From Lachnospiraceae bacterium (GTDB lineage Bacteria; Bacillota; Clostridia; Lachnospirales; Lachnospiraceae), in contig JAGAPK010000017.1 in assembly GCA_017623295.1 (NCBI GenBank), positions 1 through 64,000 of the forward strand: a stretch of DNA of 64,000 bases. Reading direction: 5' to 3'. Both the position numbers and the translations under genes were made by a program. Of this stretch, positions 63,698-64,000 are shown one piece after another; position 1 is the stretch's first letter; the number at the start of each line of letters is the position of its first letter. The notes below the pieces were generated by a model. That model was not told the DNA's origin and did no database searches. It saw only the letters and a program-made list of their open reading frames with translations.

Positions 63698-64000
63698 ATG
63701 CATATTCTAAAGTCACTCATCATTGCGTTTTCTATCTATTCTAAGATTCCGGTTCCACAATTTGAGTGGAAGGAAGAGGATATGAAATATATGCTCTGTT
63801 TCTTTCCGGGGATTGGAGCTGTTATTGGTGGATGTGTTTATTTCTGGAATTATTTGTGTGGCATATTTGATGTTGGGGTAATATGTCATACACTGATAGG
63901 AGCAGCAATTCCGCTTATTATCACCGGAGGATTTCATGTAGATGGTTTTATGGATACGATGGATGCATTCCATTCTTACCAGCCAAAGGAGAAAAAACTG
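63698..64000 (+). CDS. cobS: Adenosylcobinamide-GDP ribazoletransferase (3' end outside the window)
   Basis: CobS joins AdoCbi-GDP with alpha-ribazole phosphate to give adenosylcobalamin-5'-phosphate. Only the first 101 residues are inside the window; the frame is open to the last base. Visible are FSIYSKIPVP, the membrane segments around MLCFFPGIGAVIGGCVYF and HTLIGAAIPLIITGGFHVDGF, and the metal-binding HVDGFMDTMDAFHS typical of CobS/CobV. ATG 63698 follows AAAGGAG by ten bases, 28 bp after cobU. Confidence 0.9.
   Translation, partial: MHILKSLIIAFSIYSKIPVPQFEWKEEDMKYMLCFFPGIGAVIGGCVYFWNYLCGIFDVGVICHTLIGAAIPLIITGGFHVDGFMDTMDAFHSYQPKEKKL

Overview
The window looks like chromosome of a low-GC, endospore-forming anaerobe of the Firmicutes, most likely a gut Lachnospiraceae (Clostridia). 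The evidence is the intact spoIIIA operon, spoIVB, the yqhY-nusB-xseAB-ispA-dxs-tlyA-nadK-argR-recN block in the usual Firmicutes order, T-box regulation, and A/G-rich ribosome binding sites. No rRNA, tRNA, CRISPR array, prophage or intact insertion sequence was seen. This assignment rests on gene order and protein style read by eye, not on a database search.

Layout. (1) 1-5.9 kb: tail of an Rpn-type nuclease, a MutS2-like ATPase without Smr domain, an internally deleted GNAT acetyltransferase, a candidate structured ncRNA divergent from rarA, then rarA and a lone trpD behind a tryptophan T-box. (2) 5.9-11.5 kb: spoIIIAA-AH, the mother-cell part of the channel/feeding tube between mother cell and forespore. 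(3) 11.5-26.2 kb: housekeeping genes (deoB, prfC, a transglutaminase-like lipoprotein or exported protein, an Asp23 protein, nusB, xseAB, ispA, dxs, tlyA, nadK, argR, recN) ending at spoIVB; spo0A, its usual neighbour, is not next. (4) 26.2-36.3 kb: accessory genes, namely a two-component system with a large FtsX-type ABC transporter, two MerR regulators each with a typical 19-bp-spacer promoter, a serine beta-lactamase-like protein, a DJ-1/PfpI protein and an aldo/keto reductase. (5) 36.3-43.4 kb: one long sulfur/amino-acid operon headed by a strong promoter and a 23-residue, cysteine-rich leader ORF. It holds a polar amino acid ABC transporter whose genes alternate with two AhpD-like proteins, then an M20 dipeptidase, an EamA exporter and a cysteine synthase-like enzyme. 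(6) 43.4-49.4 kb: a NiCo riboswitch with a CDF metal exporter, then, on the minus strand, a DUF2935 protein and a 1234-residue six-cupredoxin multicopper oxidase resembling the manganese oxidase MnxG. (7) 49.5-54.5 kb: a frameshifted alcohol dehydrogenase, a DUF512 radical-SAM-like protein, a LysR regulator and a MetE-like methyltransferase with MET-box-like palindromes. (8) 54.5-64 kb: a cobalamin riboswitch, then an exported cobaltochelatase, a lipoprotein, a FecBCD-type ABC transporter and cobQ-cobT-cobU-cobS, the last cut by the window end.

What stands out. The best candidate for an undescribed system is the cysteine-leader operon (36.4-43.4 kb): a leader peptide with three Cys codons in 23, possible cysteine sensing, and AhpD-like redox proteins interleaved with the transporter genes. 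The second is the MnxG-like oxidase with a Cys/His-rich linker, unexpected in a genome that looks anaerobic. Smaller regulatory finds are the ncRNA next to rarA, the paired MET-box-like palindromes, the two MerR operators and the tandem 19-bp repeats before argR. Start codons were moved from the longest possible ORF wherever a Shine-Dalgarno sequence pointed to an internal start.
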